From Phascolomyces articulosus (Eukaryota > Mucoromycota > Mucoromycetes > Mucorales > Lichtheimiaceae), in assembly GCA_025677815.1 (NCBI GenBank), contig JAIXMP010000008.1, forward strand, positions 1,116,001 to 1,180,000: a stretch of DNA of 64,000 nucleotides. The letters are read 5' to 3'. The notes under the pieces were generated by a model. The model was not told the origin of the DNA and did no database searches. It saw only the letters and a list, made by a program, of their open reading frames with translations. A program made the position numbers and the translations under genes. Positions 46,527-58,472 of this stretch are shown in pieces (position 1 is the stretch's first letter; the number at the start of each line of letters is the position of its first letter).

Positions 46527-48483
46527 TATATACGATGATGTTGTTTATTGAACTATTTGTTGATAAGTGATAATAGGGAGTTGTAATAATCAATTGATTG
46601 AGTTAAAAAGAAAGGAGAGGAACAGGATAAAAAGGAAGTGAATGAAAGCGAAAGTATTGTTTTGAATAGAATCAAAAGGAATATAAAAGTAAAAAAAAAG
46701 GATGAGAACAACAACTCTGATCTTTTAAATAATAAAACACAACACCGGTGTTACAGATAATATGAGCTTATTTTAGATTTCATGTTACTCTGAGTGAATT
46801 CCAAGAAAAATCTACTTTTTCGGAGTCGAGTTGCACGAGTTACGAAAAAAGTAAGAAAGTTAAAACACGATATCCTCCATATATAGCTACATGATGCTAA
46901 TACTAGCACCTTTGATAGAAAGATCCTGTACTCAAAGTATCAATAGAAATTGTTTAAAGTCATTAAACTAAAAATTATTAGATGGTTTGATAAGGTACAA
47001 AAGTCTTCAAAATAATGGCACATTTTCATTCTGTTTCATTCCAAGATAAACTGTGTTATATTACCCCAAAATCATTGTTAATCAAAAAGGAAGCAAATAA
47101 TAGCTTTTTGGAAATTCTATACATTTTAGTTTTAATGGCGAAAAAAAAATGTTTGCCATTTTTGAATGCCATGACATCCAGTCGGATACTTTTGATGGTG
47201 TTCATTAGATACAGCCAAAAGTGAAACAGCATAATAATGGAATGATTTTAAGTGAACTTTTTTAATAAAAATTCGTTCCATTTTCTCTAATGTATGATTG
47301 ATTTTAAAAAAAAGCATATATATTGAAATAATAGAGCTAATAACTTACTGTTTGTACTAGTGATTACGAGTTATTATTGATGCTCTTTATTTGTCTTCAT
47401 AAAAAAAAATAATGGAACGTCAAGAAACGGCATATTTTATCTTTTAAGTTATAAATTTGGTAGTCTATTTATACTTCTTTTCAAAGAAAGCTTTTTTAAC
47501 TGGAGCACAATTGGAATCTGAAGAACATTAAGTACAGACCTTCCAAAACATCTTTGCTACAAATGTGGAAGTGACAGATGTTTTTCTCAAAAGAGGAAAA
47601 GCGGATAAAAAATTCGATCCATCATTCTTTTGGTACCCTTGACAATGCTTTTAACAAGCCAGCAACAACCAGAAATTAATTTTTTTTTTTTTGGTGATTT
47701 GGATGGCACCTTCGAACGAGGTGCTACAAACGCAAAGATAAAAAATGATAATTTTATTGTTTTCTATAAAAAATAGAAATATTAAAAAAATGCCAAATTT
47801 CGATCTCTTTTAGAGACACAATGTCTCATGTTATGAACTTGATGTTATTTAATCTAATTCAGGTCTCGATGTAGGTCATTTGTGGTTTATTTTTATTACT
47901 GGCCCTAACCAACACAACCAATATTTTGACGAGAGGATAAGCGTAAAAGTACCAACAATACGTATGGTAAATTGTGTGTTTTTTGACTGCATAGACTTTT
48001 TTTTTGTTTTCTTTGAAGAACATGTTGCTTATGCCACTACAGGTCAAGTACAGGCCCAATAAAAAATTGAAGATTGTCTTGTTTCACTCACGACTTTTTG
48101 TACTTGTAAAAATATAGAATCAACCATGAACCGTAACCCAAGTCAATGGACTCACATTTTAAAGCGTTCGCCAACCATATTATCGACTGTCAGTGTCGAT
48201 CACACAGTTTCCGACTTGCCCAATGAAAAACAAAAAAAAAGTGACCATGTATTTTAATTGATGCCTTTGCCATGTATTCACGACTGGTAGCTGTTGGATT
48301 GTATTGAGATTTTTATTACAAGAACAATGGAAAACAATTTTCATCGATCATATTAATTATGGATATCAATTTAACAACACAACAACCCACTCAATTCTAT
48401 AAGTATATATATATAATAACGACAAAATACTTCATATAATACTAAACGTTTACTGTATAGGGTAAAAGATGATTTACATATTG
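46527..48483. other. accessory-looking intergenic DNA with decayed coding pieces
   Basis: About 350 bases of A-rich DNA upstream of the chitin deacetylase, then fragments that read like coding sequence but are broken by stops: 47533-47642 plus (FATNVEVTDVFLKRGKADKK, FDPSFFWYP then TGA) and 47880-48062 plus. A perfect short hairpin lies near 47706-47730 (GCACCT and AGGTGC arms). No family recognised. I read it as remnants of one or more inactivated genes. Confidence 0.35.
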
Positions 48484-49043
48484 ACGAGTTTTATGCATTA
48501 TTGCAAGAGATTCCCAAAGCCCGAGAGGTTGGATTCGAATTATTCCGCTGGAGTCTCACGAAATCAGCTATCTTGAACATTGTTGGCATGATTATGCTCA
48601 AAATGACTCTGTAGTCATGCGAAATTGCGAAGATATCGGTATAGAGGTAATATATATATTTATATATGCATTGTTTTTTATATATATTATGATGATTATT
48701 TTTACGACCATATAGTATTATCTTCATTATTATTTTTTCTTAGTTTAAAGACCTGATCCGTACATTTATCGAGTTTAAGGATCTTGCAATATCAAACGGC
48801 CTGATGTGTCCTTGCACAAAAACAATTGGAACGTGGAAAACAGGCTGTATCAACTCGGTAAGCCTGGATCGATTAGTTGGTAACATACGGAACGAAAACA
48901 ATGCTATCATTGAACGACATGTACATTCCTTGCCAAATGTACGAATTTGCAATTCACGAGTCAATAGGGGTGTATCTGATGGGGACCATAATCTCCATCC
49001 AAAACTTTGGATAGGCTGTCTTGATTATTATCAAGGCAGCTGA
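48484..49043 (+). pseudogene. unknown coding-like segment, probably a broken gene
   Basis: Two open stretches join in frame across a plausible intron: 48484-48646 (with RGWIRIIPLESHEISYLEHC, ending before GTAATA) and 48744-49043 (99 codons, FKDLIRTFIEFKDLAISNGL through IERHVHSLPNVRI to IGCLDYYQGS, TGA). Composition is clearly protein-like. There is no in-frame ATG near the beginning. Just upstream (from about 48461) a different frame is open (DDLHIDEFYALLQEIPKARE), suggesting a one-base shift. It could be a decayed domesticated or transposon-borne gene. Family unknown to me. The foldback element starts 115 bases downstream. Confidence 0.35.
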
Positions 49044-49157
49044 ATCTATTACAAGCCAACAAAACTGTATTTTTCTATATTGATCTTATAATATACGGAT
49101 ACCCGTACATCTCTATCTATCACCTACTTTGCTTTGTATAATACTGATATAACAATA

Positions 49158-49303
49158 GATCCTCACCAGGTTGCAATTAAATCCAATATTTTTAACTAAA
49201 GAGGAAAAATTCAGGATTACAAAAATACGGGCTCTCATATTTTTTTCCTTTTTAGTTAAAAACCAGCTTTCTCTCAGGATTTAATTGCGACCTGGTGAGG
49301 ACC
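49158..49303. mobile_element. 146-bp foldback/MITE-like element flanked by TA
   Basis: Terminal inverted repeats of 27 bp (49158-49184 and 49277-49303) match at 25 of 27 positions; both contain CCTCACCAGG and GCAATTAAATCC. The arms continue inward with a second perfect 12-bp pair, TTTTTAACTAAA at 49189-49200 against its complement at 49251-49262, and then A/T-rich pairing, so nearly the whole element can fold into one hairpin. A TA dinucleotide lies on each side (49156-49157 and 49304-49305), as expected for a Tc1/mariner-type target duplication. No coding capacity. The structure is seen directly; the superfamily assignment is inference. Confidence 0.75.
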
Positions 49304-49979
49304 TAGTGAAATAAATGGTTGCCTTTTTAAATAATGTTAGACGCAACAAAACCGGGTAAAGGGATAATGCTATGTATTTTGGAATACAACAAAAGTTTGT
49401 ATCACCTAGTAAAATGTGAGGTTATTTTTGAGGTGGTGTGTCACTGAGATGTTATTGTGAGAAAGAAAAGAAATGGAGTCTTAAATAACCCCATCATCAC
49501 ACGGCTTTATAACATTATATATTTAAAATACTATTATTATATCATAATGTACTTTGCACTAATAATAAACTGGGATTGTAAGGGTTTCTTTTTTCGTATG
49601 ATAATATATCGATTGTTATTTTTACATGATACTTTTTTATTTTCTTACTGTTTATATTCATCGTCCGATAAACATAAAATAAGAATAACATTTTACTGTT
49701 TCTTTTTTTTCCATTGAACCGAAAAATAAATAACTATTATTGAGTAAGGGAAATGCACGCATGCTAGGAAATAAAGGCCAGTAATCAGCTCAGCCTTCTT
49801 TTCTCTCATTTTTGTTCTGTAATTATATAGATTCATATAAAGTACCTTATAAAAAAATGAATCATTTTGGGGGTGTAATTATTAAAAGGGTTGGGAGAGA
49901 AAATGTATATATTTTTTTCACAGAGCACAAAAAAATTAACTTTTGTTTTCACAATTGGATTGTATAATTATTACTCAAA

Positions 49980-50012
<33 letters not shown>

Positions 50013-51296
50013 CGAAGGTTTTGCATGATGATACGATAATAATAGAGCGGGGACATATATTTGAACAGAGCGACACAATATTGGTTTGACACTTTTTTCT
50101 ATAAGCAAAATAGGCTAAGTGTGAGAGGGAAGGAGGAAGAGAGCTAATAGTAAAGTTTTTGGAAAGTCAGGAAGTACATGTCATGCCGTTGTTTCTTTTG
50201 TGGTCAGTGGTTCACGCTCAGCCAGTACAAATTTATCCTCGCACAGCCAAACTGAGACCATCTCCTCCGAAACAAGTAAATTTATCAGTAACCAGGATTA
50301 TAGCCAAATAGGTTAATATAGAAGCATATATCATGGACATTATATTATGATCCATAATCAACTAAACGATAACCTTTATTGTTTTTAATGAAACAATTGG
50401 AATTTGATTCTATTCTAATGATTATCCATGAAACTTTTGAGTTTGTTTTATATTAATAAAATGTTGGAACAGAAGAAACAACAACAAACTGTAATTAAAT
50501 TCATGTGATGGATGAGTAGGAACATTGGCACGTTTTTATCCTTGTATGCTTTTCCATCTTTTTCCTTATTCAGTAGGCGATAAAATGGGTAAAAGCCGCC
50601 TTTTTGCCACTATAATAAATATTTATAATGATATAATAATATAAACTAGAATGGCTTATAACGTTTTTAGTTTTTCTGATATTGTACAATTATTAGTGCG
50701 CGCACGTTGCGATCCTTCTTTTGCTTCGTCTCATAAAATAATAGGAGTTTATTACACATAACATAACGAACATGCTGAATGGATAAAACAATTGGCGGGT
50801 ACAATATTAAATGAGGTTTTTTTTTGTTGTAGTTGTATTTCTCTAATTTAAGCAGCATACTATTGTTGTTACGCGATCCAAATTTTCTAATGCATCCATA
50901 AAATGTGCTACTGACCATAAAAAAAATAGTCTAAATATATGTTTATATACAAAGAAGGAAGAGGAGGAGAAGTGTTATTGGTTTGGGTGGATAATTAAAA
51001 GACGTATTATATAAAACGATAATAGAAATAAATATTAATGATCTTTACAAACAGCCATATTCTCTTTTTATAGTGAAAAAGAAAACAAACACTGATGTAA
51101 TTTTATACGAAAATAAAAGAGAAAAAAAGACTATGTACTAACCATAAATCGACATTATCTGACGACAAAGGAAATGAAAAACGCCAAAGGGAGGATTGTT
51201 CAACGAATCCTGTATGTTATTTTGCTAGTTTAATTTGAAAGGTACCTATAAAGAGAAAAAAAATTAGCAGAACAGTGCGGTAATTATTGATACATT
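49304..51296. other. intergenic with microsatellite and possible small gene
   Basis: AT-rich, no recognised gene. It contains an ATA trinucleotide microsatellite at 49979-50011 and the possible spliced gene listed at 50181-51155. The interval 51156-51296 lies directly downstream of TRAPPC6. Confidence 0.4.
50181..51155 (-). other. possible small multi-exon gene, unresolved
   Basis: Several phase-compatible pieces lie in order on the minus strand. ATG at 51155 with donor at 51142 (MSIY), then 50907-50873 (AHFMDALENLDR, donor GTAAC). A lysine-rich piece follows near 50730 (TKQKKDRNVRA). After an ATTATAG acceptor near 50617 comes a stretch with GGFYPFYRLLNKEKDGKAYK. The last piece ends at TGA 50183-50181 (MVSVWLCEDKFVLAEREPL). 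The first two exons join in frame, but I could not build one continuous model through all pieces. Each fragment looks protein-like, yet no family is recognised. Confidence 0.25.
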
Positions 51297-52175
51297 TCAT
51301 AATTTACATTGTGGAAGATTAGAAGTTTCTGCGACGACGACGCTTGGAACACCTAAGTTTGCTAATGCTCCTCGAACAATCCCACATGGGAACCATATGT
51401 ACTATAAATACCCCCACATATAATAAATACATTGTAGAACGCTATTAATATTTTATCTTGTTGTTCTATTAAACTCATTTCCGGTCTCTCTCTTTTTTTC
51501 CCATCCTTCCTCTACATCAATAACCAATCTTGCCGAAAGATCACTTACTGGTGTGGCTTTCTTTGCTGAATCAGCACCTCCAATGTCGGTTGACATTCGT
51601 ACAAACCATCGGAAACTGTTATCTTGAAGCACATAAACACCCTAATATAATAAACCATTCTTTTCCGTCAATATCCTTAATTTATACACTAGCAATCCTG
51701 TCAAGTAATAGTAGATATAACTAGGGCATTACCCGGTGATTTGTTTTCAAGTTATCAATTTGTTTCTTAAACATAATAGACCATAAATCCTTGCAAATGA
51801 ATTTAACGACATCGAGTGTATCAGCAAAACGAGGCCGATCCTTTGTAAATCTATATATTCCCTCATAATTATTAAGTTTTGGTCTTTTCTTGCCCCTTCC
51901 AGCGTCCTTCTATGTCACCCATATCCTTATACTGTTCTTTTTTTTTTTATTTTTACTTACCGTTCAACCATACGTTGTCCAACTGCATAACCAAGGCTAT
52001 CAAGTTTATAAAACATAGCCTCACTATCAGCTCCACTTTCAACTACCGTCGTTCTGCATATCGTATCGACCATCTCAATTAATAACAAATCCATACAAGC
52101 TTCACTAACAAGTCGTTGTTGTGCGTAAGGCGTAGTGGCTACAGTTGTATCTTCATTGACACCAAAAGTTGACAT
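51297..52175 (-). CDS. trs33: TRAPP complex subunit 6 (TRAPPC6/Trs33)
   Basis: A core subunit of the TRAPP tethering complexes, which act as exchange factor for Rab1/Ypt1-type GTPases at the Golgi. Exons 52175-51961, 51850-51733, 51641-51549 and 51401-51297; 176 residues. It matches Trs33/TRAPPC6 along its length: [59 protein letters not shown] with a [16 protein letters not shown] run, then [16 protein letters not shown] near the C-terminus. A short Ser/Thr-rich N-terminus is fungal-specific. Two open frames on the opposite strand within it are shadows. It pairs functionally with YIPF6 (54 kb) in ER-Golgi traffic, although the two are not co-regulated in any visible way. Confidence 0.95.
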
Positions 52176-54029
52176 TGTATTTAAAAAATAATGAAATGGA
52201 AGTACTTCTTATTGATGGAGTAAGATGAAGTTCCAAAAGTTTCAGGACACACCCGCCCTCACTTGCACATACTCTATTTTTTTGGTGTGACGTTTTGCAG
52301 TCCCGCAAAAAGAGAATTCGCCCTTTTAGTAGGAACTTACTTTATCAAATTTAACTCACATATTGGAAGTGTAAAGGCTTTATCACGCGTCAAAAAGATC
52401 CCAGGAATGAGACATTAACAATATGAATCTAGAATACTCTTTTTTATATATAGTAATTATACAACATTTTATAGATGGATTATAATAACAAAACGAACAA
52501 TGCAATATTTATAAGCTACGTATATTGGAATAATTTGTGGAAGCAAAATACATTATTAAATAATGGTTTATCGCCAGTGACAAGTACCATTCACAATCAT
52601 TGAATTCGGTAAGATGTAATACATCAGTATATGCTGCTTCCAGCTGACATTATAAAAAAAATAGGCTTGCGCTCGAATGTCGAAAAGAAAAACGAGACAG
52701 AGAAATTGAGCACTGTGATCAATAACTATAGCAACTTTGAATGGAGGCATTCAATATCTAGTTATACTGTTCAAACTAACCGATGGACAAAAATGGTGCT
52801 ATAGTTTCCATGGTTGAGGTGCTTAAGATAAAGGTGCTCAAATAAAACGTTAAAATCTAAGTGGCTGTAAATTAATCTGACAGTTTTCCACAAGAAGTTC
52901 TTTTCATTATAACAGTGATCCCAAGATAAAGTTCACTTTGCTGAAACCTAGAACACGTAGAGAATCATATAGTTGTTTCCCAACCGAAAGAGTGTGTTTA
53001 CGTGCGCTATGTGTAATTGGTCTATAAACTTTTTTTCAATAATATTAAGTTATAATGATAAAAGTTCTCATGCTATGTTACCAATTCCTGTCTTCTATAT
53101 AATATAATAGTGCCAGATGTAATCATAGTTTGAACAGTTCACCAAGTTTCTCATGACATATTAGAAGATCACATGCGAGGTGTGACTCATCAAGAAACTT
53201 TTTGAAAATGAGGTTGAGCTTTGTTTGATGGATGAAATTCGTTGAAGTCAGCACACAGGACAATCAATACAGGAATGAGGCAAAAAAAGGCGAAACTAAA
53301 AGGGAGAAATTTTTTTATATGCATTATTATTTATCATATGGTATCTGATAATCCACAAATGCACTCTATTAACCCTTATTATCATCTGTCCATATGCTTG
53401 TTAAAAAATGACTTGATAATTCCTGTGATTTCACCCAAAGTGCTTGGAAGTTAATGCATTAGACACGCTTATTTTCGTAGCCGTTTAATTGATATGATTC
53501 GTGATGAATGTAACCAAAAATCTGCTAAAAAAGCATGATCCTTCTTTAAATAACAGCAGAATATGCAATACATGTGTTAAAAAATGAATAATGAATGGTA
53601 GCCCTAAACTTTATCCAAAAAAATGGATTGACCAACTTAAATTAACATATACGACAATATCTAACGTGATTCAACCTGTTAATATTGATAGATAGAGACA
53701 GTTACTATATAGATTTTCACGCATCGCCAAATATATGCTGGATGAAAGAGATGACTATATCATAAAACTATATGAAACTAAGAGCCTCTCTTTTTTTGAT
53801 TATTTTTCTTATATATTAGTTATTGAGAATAATTACTATCAATATGAGTGGAGGAGGTTATGATAACAAAAAAAAAGAATGGATATGATATATATTATAT
53901 TTATTTATCACAATTAATTTTTGCAAACAAATAAACGTTATTAAATGACTGAAATTGAACTTTGCCAAGTTAATGCGTGTCAGATAGATAGACTGCCACG
54001 CTCTTTTCTCGTAACTTTTTTTTTCGATT
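52176..54029. other. intergenic between divergent TRAPPC6 and YIPF6
   Basis: 1.85 kb of AT-rich DNA. No recognised gene; a 70-codon open frame at 53242-53454 lacks features. Promoters of both flanking genes must lie at its ends. Confidence 0.5.
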
Positions 54030-55386
54030 ATGTTATCACCAACAAAAGATACCGAGCCTCTCGTTTCATCAACGCATAATGATGATGTTCAAGCACCTGC
54101 TGTGTTAATGGAGATTGAACCCGATATTGATTTGACAGGACAATCCACAACGCAAGCTGCCCCTGCTTCCCAACCACCCCCACCGCCAAGTTATAATGAC
54201 AACAATAATAATAATGCTTCATCGTCAGTGGCAGGTACCATTGTACAATCATCGAGTTCAGCAGGATATAATGGTCTAGACACATTGGACGAACCCGTTT
54301 CTACTACTATTGTATGAAAAAAAAGACCCTTGTTATTTTCTATATACTTGGAATCTATGTACTCATTGTTAGTTGACGTCCTGTTCCATTTTTTTAAAAA
54401 AATATAGCTTCGTGAACTTCGACAAGTTGGTGGTAAATTGAAACAAGTGCTACACCCACATGGAAATCGACATGTTCTTAGAGACTGTAAGTTACGTTTC
54501 CTTTTGTTTGACTTATAATTTAGACAATATAGGACCTATCTGTGCCAGTTATATATTGAAGCAAAGGAGAGGATGAAGGAAGGAAGGAAGGAAGGAAGGA
54601 AAGGGGCGGTTGGTTGAGGATCAATGCTGTATTTTCAATATCTGACCAATTTTATTATCATTATCTCTATTCACAGGGGATTTATGGGGACCCTTGGTTC
54701 TATGTCTTACTCTAGCAATGTAAGTGAATATTCGATTGCCTTGCCTTCCAACATACATATATATATACTCATGTTGATGTTTATTTTTCATCATTTTGGA
54801 TCATTATGATATAGAATACTGAGTACAGGAGCACCTGATGATCAAGCCGTGCCTATATTTACTGGTGTATTTGTGATTGTCTGGTTGGGATCCGCTGTCG
54901 TTACTCTTAATGCTAAACTATTGGGTGGTGCTGTATCGTTCTTTCAATCCGTATGTGTTTTAGGATATTGTCTATTTCCATTAGTACTCTCATCCATTTT
55001 CGCTGCTTTTGTGAACTTGATTTGGGCAAGATTGCCTATTGCTATGGTTACTTTTACTTGGTCCACTTATGGTAAGAACAAGGATTCTATTGTCTTTTTA
55101 TATATAATAAAAGGACGTGATAACCAGTACTTTTAAAATAATTCTGATACAATTTTGCATTATTTATATAAATAGCCTCAGTTGGATTCCTTTCCGAATC
55201 TCAAGTTCATTTGAATAATAGACGCGTCTTGGCAGTAAGTTAAAATATATGAAGGAGGATTAAATATAGAAAGAATTGAAAAAAAAATGCTGATTACTGA
55301 TCATTACCTACTATATTTTTTTCTAATAGGTTTACCCTCTTTGTCTATTTTACTTTGTCATTTCCTGGCTTACATTGATATCCTAA
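54030..55386 (+). CDS. YIP1-family Golgi membrane protein (YIPF6/Yip4)
   Basis: A five-helix protein of the Yip family, which binds Rab GTPases at the Golgi/ER. Exons 54030-54311, 54408-54486, 54677-54719, 54815-55071, 55176-55234 and 55330-55386; 258 residues. The first 95 residues are polar and cytosolic with a Pro run. The family core follows: LRDWDLWGPLVLCLTLAI, GAPDDQAVPIFTGVFVIVWLG, VVTLNAKLLGGAVSFFQSVC, VLGYCLFPLVLSS, and a last helix YPLCLFYFVISWLTLI at the C-terminus. WDLWGPL and NAKLLGG with SFFQSVCVLGYC are the hallmark of the YIPF6/Yip4 branch. A GGAA microsatellite (about 54572-54602) lies in intron 2, and a T7A7 palindrome sits just before the intron 1 acceptor. Confidence 0.94.
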
Positions 55387-55653
55387 AATAATGATTGATT
55401 TTTTTATTATTCTCGCTACTGATCCTTTCCCTTCGTTTTTTTTCTCCTTCCCCTTGTTATTCATTTAAATGATGATATGTTACACGATGGAAAAAATAAT
55501 AATAAGAATATATATATGTGATGATAATAAGAATATAAAAATATATAGAAATGTACATACAAAGATTATTATTATATTATTGTTATTGTTATTCTTTTAT
55601 GTTTTAAATAATATATAGAATCTATATCATTATAGGAAGCTTGTTTGTATAAT

Positions 55654-57809
55654 TTAGATTTTTCTAGTGGGCATGAGTGTGGAAGGTAATTTTTCTGGTA
55701 AATCAACCCCATTTTCAACCGCTTTCACAAGATGCATGGCAACACTAAATTCATCAATATCCATATATCCATCACCATCCCAATCTGATAAACGCCAAAT
55801 ACGAGCTAGCATATCATTGGTTAAACCTGTTTCCATCAAGATAGGTTTAACATGGGCACCGGGTACAACACCATCTCTTGGATGTAATCGTTGAAAGATG
55901 GGTGTATAAGCGTTTTTATCCACTGAACTAAAGTTCCAAAAGTTGGCAGGTAATTTTCCATATTCTGATGGTTGTGAATCCATATCTTCAAACGGATTAC
56001 GTTCTGTTTCAGCCAATTCAGGATTACCCATAGGGAACATGGACATTAATCGAGGTAAATCTACTGCTAATGCCTATTCATTTTTTTGGGGGGGATAAGA
56101 TACTTGAACGTTTGCAAATCCAATCATTTTCTTGTGTAAACATCAATCCTATGTTTTTCTATCTATTTCTTTACTTACATCATCAACCTTATGTAAAAGA
56201 CTTTCATTGATTGTTTTAAATTTATCAATATCATATAATTCCAAAGCCATTTTGAACTTTTCTGGATTGGGGAAATCACCCGCTGGTAAATGATGACGTT
56301 GTTGGATCTTTAAAAATTCTTGATCCAAATTATTCAATAGTGCTAATCGTTTCTTTTTTTTACCAAACATGGATGGCATTTCTTTTTTCAAATGACCGAT
56401 AATCATAGCATGTACCTGTTTTTTTTTTTTTTTGTAAGGATAAGTCTATATCTCCTATTGTCTTAGAGTATATGTAAGATTGAAAGATAGAAAAAACGTT
56501 ACCCTTGCTAATCGTGCTCTTTTAACAATTTCATTAATCTTTCGAATAGCTGCGTTTCGTCTTAACTCTTTCAAGTCTCGTAAAAGATCCTTTGATTCAG
56601 CTTCAATCAATTCTCGACAATCTTCAAAACAATTGGGTGGTTTTTCGGTCCAGAAGGAACTAAGGTAGACACGCATCACTTCGGGTGTTTGAACAACTTT
56701 ACCAAGTGACCACATCATCGCACCATAACTAAATTAAAATAGATGAATCAATCATATTTTTTTAAACAAGGAAACGAACAATATGATATGAAAGAAGATG
56801 AGATAAGATACACTACACTCGCATTAATTGTTGCTGATTGACCATATCACTCTTGTTTAATATAACACGAACTTTTTCTTCTTGTCCTCGAAGACTATGG
56901 ATGGCCATTTTAAACTCATTCGAGATATCCAATTTATGCGAATCAAACAACAGCAAAATCAAATCGGATCGTTGGGCGTACCATTCCATAACTTGAGTAA
57001 AATCATAACCACGTTCAATACGTTGCTTATCACCTGCTAAAATACCTGGTGTATCAATAATGGTCATATTTTCTAATACTGGAGATGGTGTTTGGGAAAC
57101 CTATAAATTACACATTCCATGGATAGTGTTTTTTTTTCTCTTAGTTCCTTTTTTTTTCACTTCCTCCTTCCCCCTTTTTTTTACATACCTGAAATCTTGA
57201 TAAAAATGCCTGACCAAATCTATTCAATCCTCGGAAAGGAAGATCTTGATTCACAGCAGCAGCATTACCAGGAATCACTCGATCTTCCCCTCCATGCATG
57301 ACAGCAACAAATTTATCCGTTGTAGGTTCCACACCAATATGTTCACCAGGATACCGTTTATCAAGTAAATATCGAATAAACGTTGTTTTACCCTGATTAT
57401 TATTTTTTGTTTACAAAAATTAATGTATGGATGAAAGAGTATCTTATAAAAAAAATATATAAAAAAGATAATTCTTACAGTTGAGTATTGACCAATCAGT
57501 AAAACAATAGGTTTAGCTTCGATATCAGAATCTGTAAGAGGTGCAGAATGAAAACCTATATATCGTTTTTTTTAGTATCAAATGGAAAGGATATCAGTTT
57601 CCCAATATGCATATATAAAAATTACCTTCAAAGTTATACATGACTTCCAAAGGTCGGATTTTTGACTTGTAGATTTTTTTCACCCCTTCAACCACTTGTT
57701 CATATTCGTCGTCACCCCAGTTTTGTACTGAACTATTCGTGGAATGACCTTTGAATGAGCCATTCATAGGACTATCTTGTTTCTCCTTTTTAGGAAGTTT
57801 AAATGACAT
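55654..57809 (-). CDS. EH-domain-containing dynamin-like ATPase (EHD family)
   Basis: A membrane-remodelling ATPase of endocytic recycling; 543 residues against 534 in human EHD1. Exons 57809-57626, 57555-57479, 57392-57189, 57100-56817, 56728-56503, 56415-56179 and 56073-55654. Order: short N-terminus, helical entry ([17 protein letters not shown]), G-domain with P-loop GQYSTGKTT (split by intron 2), switch region, [12 protein letters not shown], and NKSD. Then come helical segments ([28 protein letters not shown]) and an NPF-like NPFEDMD linker. A C-terminal EH domain has one canonical EF-hand ([13 protein letters not shown]). EHD proteins occur in animals, plants, protists and early fungi but not in budding yeast. 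It converges with YIPF6, with 267 bases between the stops. Confidence 0.95.
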
Positions 57810-58472
57810 GACGACAATGACACCTTCTCAATGGTTTGGAATGAAGAAAGTTTTTAAAAAAGAAGAAAAGAGGAAAAAGGTTATGTGTTGAACAACGGTT
57901 TATCTCTCTCGTTTAACAACGTGTAAAAAAACTCCGCGCTTTCATAGGAGTCATGTATATTTTTCCTTCAAGGGAAACAGGATAAGAATCTTTACTCTCT
58001 TTTTCCTACAAGCAAGTGTAAGTATATAAGTTAAGTTAAATATTTTTGTCCTTATTTAAAGCTGCGTCAGAAGATCTCCCGACATTCTAAACTGATTTAA
58101 GCTTTGTTGTACTACAATAAATACATTGTCGATCATTTTTGAAAAGTTGCAGGATTATAATTAATTATTATTAAAAGTTTATTTCTGTTATATAAAAAAA
58201 AAGAAAGGGAAAAATCAAGAGTATATATGTAAAAGGCAGGGAAAGGGTAAACGGAGGGTCGGGTTGGTGTGATAGTGAATTTATTATATTGGGACTTACA
58301 AGAGAGGAGGGGGAAAAAGGAAACAGGGAAAACAAAGAAAGGAAAAAGAGCATACAATACAGGTTAAAAAGACAAAAGAAAAGAAAAGAAAATAGGACGA
58401 GGAGGATTTAACTGTCTAGCAATTATGTACAATAATAATAATAAGAATAAGAATAACCATATAGAAAATATA
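57810..58472. other. intergenic, EHD promoter side
   Basis: 660 bases between the EHD start codon and the stop of the lipase gene. AT-rich with A-rich and T/C-rich tracts (the part from 58190 to 58400 is purine-rich on the plus strand). No gene seen. Confidence 0.5.

Noticed and set aside
48520..48560. GGTTGGATTCGAATTATTCC as a possible tRNA T-arm
   Set aside because: No matching acceptor stem, anticodon arm or A-box at the proper distance; no tRNA gene was found anywhere in the window.
54571..54602. GGAA repeats as a possible regulatory or CRISPR-like array
   Set aside because: Simple tetranucleotide microsatellite inside an intron; no spacers of unique sequence. No CRISPR array is expected or seen in this eukaryotic window.
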